NCBI RefSeq assembly: GCF_034274695.1
Contig: NZ_CP128362.1
Coordinates: forward strand, 1,240,001 to 1,304,000
Direction of reading: 5' to 3'
From: Chitinophaga sp. LS1
GTDB lineage: Bacteria; Bacteroidota; Bacteroidia; Chitinophagales; Chitinophagaceae
Length of the DNA: 64,000 nucleotides
The notes below the pieces were generated by a model. It worked only from the letters and a program-made list of their open reading frames with translations. It made no database searches and had not been told where the DNA came from. The position numbers and the translations under genes were made by a program. The first letter of the stretch is position 1. Each line of letters begins with the position of its first letter. Below, piece after piece: positions 47,652-56,300 of this stretch.

Positions 47652-48065
47652 CTAATCTTTTGTAAACTGATTAGGTGAAGTAACATATAAACCCACTAAG
47701 TTCTTACAATAAAAAAGATCCCATATCACCTTTTTACCTTCAAGTTCTATTAATACCCCTCCTATACTAATTCCACCTATATGCAATTTCCCACTTATTC
47801 TCGATACATCTAAATGTGAAATTAGTTCCAAATCATAATATCTCCTCTTCCGAATAGGTATTCCTACGTTTGAATTATTTTTTTTTGAGGCAATTTTGAA
47901 AAGTTTTTCATCTCTTTTAGCATATATAATATACACTGATTCTACAGAATCGATACGTTGTATTTTATACCTATATACAGGATTGTGGATGGTGTCAAAT
48001 AGCGATTGGGAATGCACTTTGATTGAAAAAAGTAATATAAATAAAATTCCTAGGTATATTTTCAT
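47652..48065 (-). CDS. Putative secreted immunity protein
   Basis: 137 residues with signal peptide MKIYLGILFILLFSIKVHSQ. It starts 6 bases after the stop of the toxin tip at 48072, the usual tip-immunity arrangement. The mature part is small and mixed beta (RISGKLHIGGISIGGVLIEL); family not recognised. As at 38393 and 40368, the putative immunity protein carries an export signal, which suggests the cognate tip works in the cell envelope. Confidence 0.65.
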   Translation of the reverse strand: MKIYLGILFILLFSIKVHSQSLFDTIHNPVYRYKIQRIDSVESVYIIYAKRDEKLFKIASKKNNSNVGIPIRKRRYYDLELISHLDVSRISGKLHIGGISIGGVLIELEGKKVIWDLFYCKNLVGLYVTSPNQFTKD

Positions 48066-48071
48066 ATTTTT

Positions 48072-48473
48072 TTATTGATGATATTGGATATAAATGATGT
48101 TATCAGCCTTACCCTTCATTCTGTTATAATAAATAGTTTTTCCTCCATGAACTGGTCCTTCAACATCATTACCATTCGCATCTTGGAAGCCATTGTATTG
48201 TATGCCCGCTTCTTCTGCCGCAGCTTGGTGTGCCTGTTCATAGATACTATTAGGAGTACCTGCTGCTCCGGAGCCCTCCCCTCTTTGTAAAGATAATTTA
48301 CCTGCCTCGAAGGACTCTGTCACTTCATCGAGCATGTCTTGTCCTGGTTTTCCATAGTAATTACTTTCACTACTGAGTTGAATAGGATTTACTTGCTGTA
48401 AGGATGTAGCAATATTATGATCTCCTGCACGGACAATATTTGTTCCAATATAGGCGCCACCAACTACTGCCAT
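48072..48473 (-). CDS. Orphan toxin tip with DEVTESFEAG motif
   Basis: 133 residues, starting abruptly (MAVVGGAYIGTNIVRAGDHN) with no leader or RHS core. LDEVTESFEAGKLSL followed by SIYEQAHQAAAEEAG fits the zincin-like RHS toxin pattern also seen at 40720, except that the first position of the motif is Asp here instead of His. If that His is a metal ligand, this copy would be inactive. It is upstream of a secreted immunity candidate. A hairpin at 48508-48535 lies just 5' of it. Confidence 0.6.
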   Translation of the reverse strand: MAVVGGAYIGTNIVRAGDHNIATSLQQVNPIQLSSESNYYGKPGQDMLDEVTESFEAGKLSLQRGEGSGAAGTPNSIYEQAHQAAAEEAGIQYNGFQDANGNDVEGPVHGGKTIYYNRMKGKADNIIYIQYHQ

Positions 48474-48507
48474 CAGAGTTTTGAGGATCGGTTGTGTTTT
48501 TAATAAA

Positions 48508-48535
48508 AGCCTCCAAACTTTCCATCTGAAGGCTT
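48508..48535. terminator. Hairpin of the dispersed-element type
   Basis: AGCCTCCAAACTTTCCATCTGAAGGCTT closely resembles the hairpin of copy C at 29250, including the following TTGCTAAAC-like stretch, but lacks the GCGGGCTAC tag. Confidence 0.5.
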
Positions 48536-48694
48536 CTAATTTCTGCTAAACGTTGCCGTTTATTTGGCAGAGAAAAACGATAGAAAATAATAGGAGTGGT
48601 GAAAGATAATTTTTAAGATACTTATTTATTACACTTGTAATATTAAACATTTTAATTTATTGATAGTCAAACATTCTTATCCAATTAAATACCT

Positions 48695-50383
48695 ATGTCC
48701 AGGACACTAGTAATTGCATTACTTAGCATTCTTTTACCTAATTTATCAGCATTCTCACAAGAAAACAAGCCACAGATTTCCAAAAGTGATGCTTTCGAAG
48801 AACCCGAAAATGGTGCCAGCAGGATATTGTCCATGAAGAATGGGAATACCTTGCTTTTTCATTTTACCCCGAAAAAAGGAATATACGTAACTGTATTCGA
48901 TGCAAAACATCATATAAAAGCTACAACAAGGAATAAAGTGGACGGTTGGAAAGCGAAAGCCTTAAGAACATGCAGTCTGAAAGGTTACTTTGAAATAAAT
49001 GGTCAGCCGGTGTTTTTTCTTACGCATAAAGAGAGAAAAAACACTGAGTTATGTAGACTCATCTTTAATACCCAGACAGGTGGGCTGACAAAGAAGGATG
49101 TACTTGCGGAGGTACCAGGTGTCGATTATACTGATTTTTATGGAACGGAGCATTTACCTACTGAGGCAAATCTGTTCGAGGTAGCGAAAGATCCGAATTC
49201 CGATAACTATGCAGTGGCAGCTTTTCGGCCGGAAGAGGCGCATAGGAAAATAGCCGTGATGCACTTTAATCGGAATAATAAGGAGATTAACAAGGCATAT
49301 TTCGAACTTCCTAAAAGCAGGTATAATTACCTTATCAGCCTGAACCTGAATGTAATGGGAGATCAATCTGTATTTTTAAGTGCCTATGCTTATAGTGTAG
49401 CATCGAAAAGGGTAGAATCATCCAAAATCCTTACAGGGATCCTTAGAAATGGTAAAAAATCATTTGATTATCAATTTCTTGATTATACTGATGGATACCA
49501 GAATGTGTTCTCCGTTGTAAAATACCATCCCACAGATTCCTCTTTGTACCTGCTGACTGCAATGGATGCAAGAACTTCAGCTCATCCTGCTATTATGGAT
49601 CTGAAAGGACCTGCTGATAGTTATGCACTGGAGATGAGTGTCATTGATCCTGTTTCCCTGAATGTGAAGAAGCACTATCTTGTTGAGCACCCCGTGCTAT
49701 CAAAATATGTATCTGACCATTTGCATCCAAAGGATGCTTACTTTGCAGCCATTCAGGATTTCAGGATCAATGATGATAATACGATCACTTATCTTTTTGA
49801 AAGGCTGAGTAATCGGACAGTTACTACTAACTCTACGACTGTGGACGCAAAGGGGCATTTTTCGTCAACTACCCATGTTTACATAACTGGTCATTTTGGA
49901 GATATTGGCATCATGAAAGCCGATAACGATGGAAAAGAGCTGCAGAGCTTTGCAATTGCTAAAAACCAGACAGATGGTGCTTATACAAGCATTTTTAACC
50001 AATACCACAGACAGCAGGATGACTGGCGGTTTAGGACAAAGGGGAGGTATTATACTACACCGGATTTCTATTCTTATGATATGATGGCGGGATATGTGAT
50101 TTATAATGACTATCCAGAAAACATCGACACCAAAAATGAAGAGACTAAATCAAAAGAAAATATGCATGCTGTGAGTGAGTCTAATACCGTGCTGGCGAGC
50201 TTTGATGGGAATAAGGTAACGAAGACATATTTGTTTGGGAAGCCAAATAATACAAAGGAGAATAGTAATTTCTGCCAGCTGACGATGAATACGCATGTCA
50301 ATGATGGAAAGACACTGGTGACAATGATGATTGAGAAGAGGGGGAGAGAGAAGAAAGCGTATTTGGTCTGGGTTAATTTATAA
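48695..50383 (+). CDS. Secreted protein of unknown function, propeller-like
   Basis: 562 residues. The signal peptide MSRTLVIALLSILLPNLSAFSQ is clear. The body is beta-rich with repeated motifs of observation-type strands (NGNTLLFHFTPKKGIYVTVFD, DDKTITYLFERL-like), suggesting a beta-propeller. No catalytic motif seen. Size and style are similar to the protein at 19248. It is alone, with no neighbours on the same strand within 400 bases, so context gives no role. Confidence 0.75.
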   Translation: MSRTLVIALLSILLPNLSAFSQENKPQISKSDAFEEPENGASRILSMKNGNTLLFHFTPKKGIYVTVFDAKHHIKATTRNKVDGWKAKALRTCSLKGYFEINGQPVFFLTHKERKNTELCRLIFNTQTGGLTKKDVLAEVPGVDYTDFYGTEHLPTEANLFEVAKDPNSDNYAVAAFRPEEAHRKIAVMHFNRNNKEINKAYFELPKSRYNYLISLNLNVMGDQSVFLSAYAYSVASKRVESSKILTGILRNGKKSFDYQFLDYTDGYQNVFSVVKYHPTDSSLYLLTAMDARTSAHPAIMDLKGPADSYALEMSVIDPVSLNVKKHYLVEHPVLSKYVSDHLHPKDAYFAAIQDFRINDDNTITYLFERLSNRTVTTNSTTVDAKGHFSSTTHVYITGHFGDIGIMKADNDGKELQSFAIAKNQTDGAYTSIFNQYHRQQDDWRFRTKGRYYTTPDFYSYDMMAGYVIYNDYPENIDTKNEETKSKENMHAVSESNTVLASFDGNKVTKTYLFGKPNNTKENSNFCQLTMNTHVNDGKTLVTMMIEKRGREKKAYLVWVNL

Positions 50384-50534
50384 GTTTGCTTTTAGGGGGA
50401 GAGGATTTATTAGTGAATTTGACCACATTCTCTGAATTTTACAGATTTCTGAATTAAATAGTTGCATGCCTCATAATGGAGAGGATTTGAATATTCTCCT
50501 TGTTTTCGAGTGTTGCTTTTTTGCAATTACTTAA
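50384..50534. other. Intergenic, no feature seen
   Basis: Short A+T-rich spacer without coding or structured features. Confidence 0.3.
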
Positions 50535-50718
50535 TTATAGCCCACAAAAATCAATTTCCACAATAGTTTTATCATCGCCAAAACGGAGTATTTCATCGTC
50601 TTTATGACGGATTGGTTTAATCACACTGAATAAGGTGCCGTAATAATGTAATCTCCGGACGAAATAGGAAGGCTTTTTGCGTAGCACTTCTTGAAAATAG
50701 AGAAGAAATTCTTGCCTA
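50535..50718 (-). pseudogene. C-terminal fragment of an unidentified gene
   Basis: On the minus strand about 60 codons read coherently (EFLLYFQEVLRKKPSYFV, RRLHYYGTLFSVIKP, DDKTIVEIDFCGL) and stop at 50535-50537. There is no start. It may be the tail of an immunity-type gene; family not recognised. Confidence 0.4.
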
Positions 50719-50719
50719 C

Positions 50720-51190
50720 ACTAAAGGTTTGTTCGGCAAGTTTACTCCATTAGTCTGGCTTAACCATGAATGGTCTACCTCATGAGACTCCAACCAGGTT
50801 GTATTTTCCGCAAAAGGTGGAATGATCGTTAAAAAAAATGGAAGACCTTATAAGAATGATTATGTTACAATATTTGAGTTTGATGGTTACAAGATCATTC
50901 GCATGTATGAGTATGGAGCTGCATTCTTATATTTTAGTCTCAGGATTTTACAGGTAACTGGTAATAGTGGACATGGGCAATCAGCGCAGCTTTCTATTTA
51001 TAGTGCCGGACGGGAGGATAAGGCATTGAAATTATTAAACCCTTCTCTGGAAAATCTGGTAGCGGGGAATGTAACGAGGATGTATGAATTGATAGCCGGG
51101 GATATAAGGAATGGAACTCGTAATGCACCGACGTTTGGTGATGCAGTGTCGTTACATACGGTGTTGCAGGAAATTGAAACCAACAATTAA
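50720..51190 (+). pseudogene. Chimeric remnant: NTF2/SnoaL-like fragment joined to a Gfo/Idh/MocA C-terminus
   Basis: The 122-codon frame from 50822 begins with the end of a SnoaL/NTF2-like fold (KNGRPYKNDYVTIFEFDG, IIRMYEYGAAF), whose earlier part is visible upstream (GKFTPLVWLNHEWST) before an in-frame stop. From about residue 48 it changes to the C-terminus of a Gfo/Idh/MocA-type oxidoreductase (NGTRNAPTFGDAVSLHTVL). Neither half is complete. It is a deletion junction between two genes and not a functional protein. Confidence 0.55.
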
Positions 51191-51201
51191 ACATACCTGT
51201 T

Positions 51202-51249
51202 TATCGGCACTAAAAGCGATAATTTGAATTATCGCTTTTAGTGCCGATA
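51202..51249. repeat. Perfect 23-base inverted repeat
   Basis: Arms 51202-51224 and 51227-51249 (TATCGGCACTAAAAGCGATA... and its complement) are separated by only TG. The right arm is followed by GCGTTG, not a T-run, so it is not a canonical terminator. It lies 11 bases after the chimeric remnant. Confidence 0.85.
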
Positions 51250-51274
51250 GCGTTGAAATTTATAGGAATAATAA

Positions 51275-51395
51275 AAAAGCCTCCAAATCTTTCGACTTAG
51301 AGGCTTTAAAGCTTGCGGGCTACCGGGGACAAAGTTCGAACCAGTTTAGAGAAGATTTATCTAAGATTAACTCGTTGGTTTGCACAAATAATCTA
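51275..51395. repeat. Dispersed hairpin-plus-tag element, copy G
   Basis: Hairpin AAAGCCTCCAAATC/GACTTAGAGGCTTT, then GCGGGCTACCGGGGACA, AGTTCGAACCAG and GAAGATTTATCTAAGATTA. It is the rightmost copy in the window. Confidence 0.7.
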
Positions 51396-51763
51396 TCAAT
51401 TTGATATTTATAATTAATTTATCCAGAATTTTAAAACTAGGGTAATTTTCACCTTCGTTTATAGAACGGGGGGGCGGAAGATCAGAATATTTGCGCTCAT
51501 TATCTGATTATGGGCAAATATTATCAACGACCCTTAACAAAAAATTTTATAATTCAACCATTTCATATACTGGTCGGTCGTAATTACCTCCGGCTAAAGA
51601 TACAATGGTATTTCCATCCTTAAAACCTCCCATTTCTGCTTTTCACTTTCTGTAACCAATTTTAGATTTTTAGAGATACCTGGTTCAAAAACCAAATCCA
51701 GCCATTACTGCGAGGTGGCAGCTTCATCATCCGCTTTGCGGATGATTTGGGTTCCCTGAAGGC
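51396..51763. other. Intergenic with a short coding remnant
   Basis: On the minus strand near 51550-51640 a frame reads MGGFKDGNTIVSLAGGNYDR...EMVEL and stops; it may be the tail of a lost gene. Otherwise nothing is visible. Confidence 0.3.
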
Positions 51764-51993
51764 ATCAGAAAGATCATATATACAACTATCCTGATTAAAA
51801 ATGTCAACTGGGGTATTCGGAAGTATACCAAAGCGAGATCCATTTTACCAAACGACCAGGCTGTAGAAAAAGTGGTGTATTTAAGTCTGATGCAGGCACA
51901 AAAAAATGGGCCATGCCCCAAATAGAATAGCCCAATATGTTATTACAATTTATTAACAGTTTTGGTCAGGAAAGATGCAATCTTCAAATCTAA
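51764..51993 (+). mobile_element. IS256-family transposase C-terminal remnant
   Basis: IRKIIYTTILIKNVNWGIRK, YTKARSILPNDQAVEK and VVYLSLMQAQKKWAMP form the characteristic end of an IS256-type transposase; a stop interrupts it after MPQIE. It shares about 200 bases with 47438-47640, and both copies end just downstream of an RHS immunity gene. Confidence 0.75.
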
Positions 51994-52064
51994 GAACGAT
52001 AGTTTACACAGTTAATTTAACACTCTCTAATGGGACACCTTCTACTTTACGAAATCTTATTCTA

Positions 52065-52469
52065 TTACTGTTGTGCCATAAAAAACATAACACTTGTCAT
52101 TGAAGAAAAGGCATTCCCTTTTTCCAAATCAAGTAGATATTTATTGTTTTCCATGTCTGTCAGTATAAACTGACTTCTACGGGCTTCAGGGCTATCCCAG
52201 CAAAAATGCCCGTCATCCAAATCTGCAACCATTATCTCATGGCCTTCTCCATTCCGGGCAAACCTGATTCTCCTCTTGGTAATTAATACCCAGTTATCTT
52301 CATCTTTTTTGTAAATAACCAGGCCTTTTTCATCCTCAGGAAGTCCTTTTAGCTGTAACGTATAGTTGCTTTCATTTTCTTCCGTTATTATTTTTGTCAA
52401 CTCACCTTCGCCACCATTATTATTAAATTTTTTTAAAATAAGGTGAGGTCTTTGTTCTGTTCTTTTCAT
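52065..52469 (-). CDS. Putative immunity protein of the RHS toxin, displaced by an IS
   Basis: 134 residues, no signal peptide, mixed alpha/beta (LILKKFNNNGGEGELTKI...GLVIYKKDEDNWVLITKRR). Its ATG (52467-52469) overlaps the ATT/AAT target duplication of the adjacent IS. Removing the IS puts this ATG 9 bases after the stop of the RHS gene, the expected tip-immunity spacing. The IS now separates it from the RHS promoter. A cytoplasmic immunity protein fits a tip acting in the cytoplasm. Function is inferred from position. Confidence 0.6.
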   Translation of the reverse strand: MKRTEQRPHLILKKFNNNGGEGELTKIITEENESNYTLQLKGLPEDEKGLVIYKKDEDNWVLITKRRIRFARNGEGHEIMVADLDDGHFCWDSPEARRSQFILTDMENNKYLLDLEKGNAFSSMTSVMFFMAQQ

Positions 52470-52470
52470 T

Positions 52471-53379
52471 GAAGTTGTTTACACTTTTTGAAGGAAAAAA
52501 GGAAGTCCCAGGAATTAAGGATTTTTGTTTTAGCAAATAAAAACGAATAATTCTGGGACTCATAGACGAAGATAAGGTACGAGATTGGATTTTACCACAT
52601 TTAAGCAAAGGCAAAAGAGGCTTTAAGGCCAGGATAGATTTAGTAAAAGTGGTTCAGTTGATTTTAAAGCGAATGAAAACAGGCTGCCAGTGGCGAGAGT
52701 TGAGTATTTGCGAATATTTTGATAAAGGGGCGACCTCGTGGCAAAATATTCACAGGTATTTTTTAAAATGGAGTAAAGACGGTTCATTCAAGAGGGCTTG
52801 GATCAATCTTTTATCTTGTAATAAGAAACTGCTGGATCTGTCAAGCGCCCAGTTAGATGGTAGCCATACACCAGTCAAACGTGGTGGCCAGGCGGTAGGT
52901 TATCAAGGCAGAAAAGCTTCAAAGACCAGTAATAGTTTGTTCTTATGTGACAACAGAGGTCAGATGCTGACGGTATCAACAGCGCAAAGTGGAGAGCATA
53001 ATGACTTATACGATATAGTGAAGCTCTTTAAAGAAATGATCGGGGTTCTGGAACAATCCGATATCAATTGCAATGGAATATTTGTAAATGCCGATCCTGG
53101 ATTTGACAGCGAAGATTTAAAACAAGTATGCATTGACTACGAGATTGAATTAAATGTAAAACCCAACTTGCGAAATCAAAAGAAGCAAAGTGATGAATAC
53201 CGATATTTTGATGATCAACTTTACAAAAGACGAACAAAAATTGAACATGCCAATGCCTGGATGGATGCTTTTAAAGCATTGCTTGTCAGATATGAAAAAA
53301 TTGTTGAAACATGGATGGCATTGCAATGGCTGGCTCTTATAACCCTTTTTTGTAGAAAATTAAAAGTATAAACAACTTC
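52471..53379 (+). mobile_element. IS5-family insertion sequence (909 bp)
   Basis: Terminal inverted repeats GAAGTTGTTTA(C/T)ACTTTT (17 of 18 matching) at 52471 and ending at 53379, flanked by ATT on both sides (52468-52470, 53380-53382). One transposase gene fills it. It is inserted between the RHS gene and its putative immunity gene. Confidence 0.85.
52649..53371 (+). CDS. IS5-family DDE transposase
   Basis: 240 residues from GTG 52649. The DDE pattern is visible: DGSHTPVKRGG, VNADPGFDSEDL and KRRTKIEHANAWMD. Protein-like reading continues upstream in the same frame to about 52535 (LGLIDEDKVRDWILPHLSKG), so the true N-terminus is probably longer, from a non-ATG start. Otherwise intact. It transcribes opposite to the RHS locus. 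Confidence 0.85.
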   Translation: MVQLILKRMKTGCQWRELSICEYFDKGATSWQNIHRYFLKWSKDGSFKRAWINLLSCNKKLLDLSSAQLDGSHTPVKRGGQAVGYQGRKASKTSNSLFLCDNRGQMLTVSTAQSGEHNDLYDIVKLFKEMIGVLEQSDINCNGIFVNADPGFDSEDLKQVCIDYEIELNVKPNLRNQKKQSDEYRYFDDQLYKRRTKIEHANAWMDAFKALLVRYEKIVETWMALQWLALITLFCRKLKV

Positions 53380-53390
53380 ATTAAATAAAG

Positions 53391-56300
53391 TTAATAAATT
53401 AAAATCTTTGTCATCTTAATTCCTTCAGGCACAGCTTCCTGGATTACTCCAAATTTTGCCCACTTGGCCGCCATTTGCTCGCTATACTTAAATGCTTCGG
53501 CGTATACAGAATAACCATATATTTCTAGCCTTGATGCGTGAGCAGCTCTCGCTTCCTGTTCCAGAAATTCCATAACCCGTCTCAAGCCACCAAGCTTTTC
53601 CCTTGCATTTCGGGGAAGCTCTATGGAAAAAATATGCCTTACAAAAGCACCATCTTTCATTCCTTTTACACCCCAAATTTTAGCATTTCCAACCATTTCA
53701 ACCATTCCCTTATTTTCCATGCGTATTCCTATACCAAACATAACTTCTTCCATTTTGAGACCTCTCCTTGCAGCTTGAGTTGCAGCAGCAAAATTTTCTG
53801 TTTGCCTGAACGATCTGAGCATTTCTGCTTCATGAGATACTGCGCCAGCAGCTTTACCTGTTCTACCTAAAAAACCAGATGCGGCCAGATAACCAGCACC
53901 CTGTACTAATTTATGAGTACCAAACTCCCATGTGAAAGCATCTGCTGCGCTAGCTATTGTCGAGAAGCTTTGACCTTCAGGTGTCTCAAACATCTTCTGC
54001 TGACACTCTTTGGCCCAAGCCTCCTGGCGTCCTATTTCCTTACAACCAAAACAAGCATCTGGCAATACAATTGCTGCATGCTGATGATCAAGATCCTCTG
54101 TTATGGCGCCCGGTATTACTGGCACTTTAACTGGCTGACTAATCTTCAGCGGTTGCAACATGTTGATCTGAGGAATTCCTTCATGACGAGCCACCACTTG
54201 CACCACCAATTGCTCATATCCCTCAGTTACAAAGTGTACGTTACTATAATCCGATGTATAAGAGATAGAATTGACAGACGCTTTCTTTGCAGAGACTTCA
54301 ACCGGATTTAACCAGCTCCCCCCTTTCAGACTAGCAATGCTTTGTTCATCCAGCGTATTCATCAACATCTTCAACCACCATGGTGGATCATCTCCGTGTG
54401 TATCATCACCCATTGGATCACTAAGATTCACCGGATTATCCATCATACCATTATACCCTGACATTGCGGCATACTTGGCGGCTACCGGATCAATCTGTAA
54501 CCAGCGGCCCAACTGAGGGTCAAAAGTCCGATAAAAGGCATCATAAAGATCAAGCTCAAAATCTGTTATTTGTTCGATTCCGTTATACAGGAAATTATGC
54601 TGCATCCTGCCCAGCGCTTTGCTGCTCAGGCCTGTAATCTGCATACCGTAAGGATAGTATGCTTCCTCCTGTAATAAAGGACCTGTTTTATGTTGAATAA
54701 CCAGATCATCGAAATAAACATCTGTATTGCTTTCATTGCTGATATATACATATAGATACCCGTTTTTACTGGCAGTAATCTGCCCGGTCAGGGCCGCCAC
54801 TGCTCCAGGAGTACTAACTCTGACAGTATTACCACTTACCAGCTGGAAATTGTCATCAAACAGCACATAATTAAGATATGCTTTAGGAGTTGTGGAAGGA
54901 AGATTTGAACTTTGTTCATTGCTGATAAAGTTGGTAAAATCATCTTTATTTAGCAACAAGCCGTTAGCACCCTGGAGGATATTTCCCTTTCCATTATTTA
55001 CAACACTGGTTGGCCCAAGCAGTACATTTATCAGTTGGCTTACTACATCAGAAGCAACACTATTGGAGGTATTATTATCCGTTGAATTTGTCGCATAATA
55101 AGACATGACCCCCATATTAACCTGATCTCCCGCCATTACGCGTAACACCTTACCAGTCCCAATTCTGCGCTCAGGATCGGCATAATTCAGTTTTACAAAT
55201 TTACGGTTAGTGGTGCCGTTATAGTCATAAAATTTGTTACCCTGCGGAATATCATCTACATGCTCAGGGAAACTGAACAATTCACGCTCAGGTAATAATG
55301 GTGCCGGAGAAGGATTGTCTTCATGTGTAGCTTTATAACCATAGGTATTAGCCTCTTCTGTAAGTACCGTACGTGTATTGCCCAAATAATCCTTCAAGAA
55401 ATAATCAAATACGAATGCATTATCCGTGTTTTTCCTGACGCGACCTCCATCAAACACTACAAATTGTAGTACGTTGTCTTTGTACATCGCTCCACTCAGC
55501 ATAGTGTAAGTATGAGTTTCAGTACCATCACTTACCACTCGTTTGAGAAGATTGCCTGATACATCTCTTGTAAAGGTGATATATTTATTTGCATCACTGG
55601 TCAGACTTATTCTATCTGGCTTGCCCAGCAGATAATCATAACTGATGGTAATACCTCTATTCTTATCTCCGATTAGGTTCCCATTATCATCATAGGTGTA
55701 ATCATCAGCGGTAGTTCTGCCACTGTAATTCTTAAAATCGCCCTGTTGCTTATCACCCTGTGAATCGGTTACCCTTTTTAGTTGATTACTGTTAGTATTA
55801 TACTCATAAGTAAGATCATCCACAGTTGTCTTGACTTTTCCCGCAAGAACACCTTCCTCCTTCATTTTGATCAGATTACCTGCTTCGTCATATTGAGAGG
55901 ACATGGTATAATCTTCTTCACTATTCAGCCAGTTATCATTTGTATTCTGCGAGTAATCAGCTTTAGTGAGGCGGCTATGACTGTCATAGGTATAACCATA
56001 TGCGTTTGCTGCATCGGGACTTCCCTTTCTGCGCCAGGTAACTCCGGAGATGCTGCCATCTTTAGGCTTATTGGTAAACCCATTCTCATATGCCAGCTCC
56101 ATGCCAAGGTAATTATTGCCCGATTTACTCTTCGAATAATCAGCATTCACTCCAATGAGACGACCCTTCAGATCATAGGTATAGTTCTGTGTCTCAATAC
56201 CATTGCCTATTACAGTGGTTTTTATTTTATTCTGATTATCATAAGTGTTCTGTGTTAACATTTTTTCTGTACCCGGAGCGCCACTGCCAATAGCGTAATA

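Noticed and set aside
21118..51395. Intact tRNA genes suggested by GGTTCGA on the minus strand in the dispersed tags
   Set aside because: No acceptor 5' strand, D-arm or anticodon arm can be fitted around any copy, and the T-stem pairs poorly in several.
52423..52614. Minus-strand frame spanning the IS5 left end
   Set aside because: Crosses the IS terminus and lacks coding character; the 134-codon gene is read in another frame.
53488..53870. Plus- and minus-strand short frames in the RHS tip region
   Set aside because: Shadows of the 1852-codon RHS frame.
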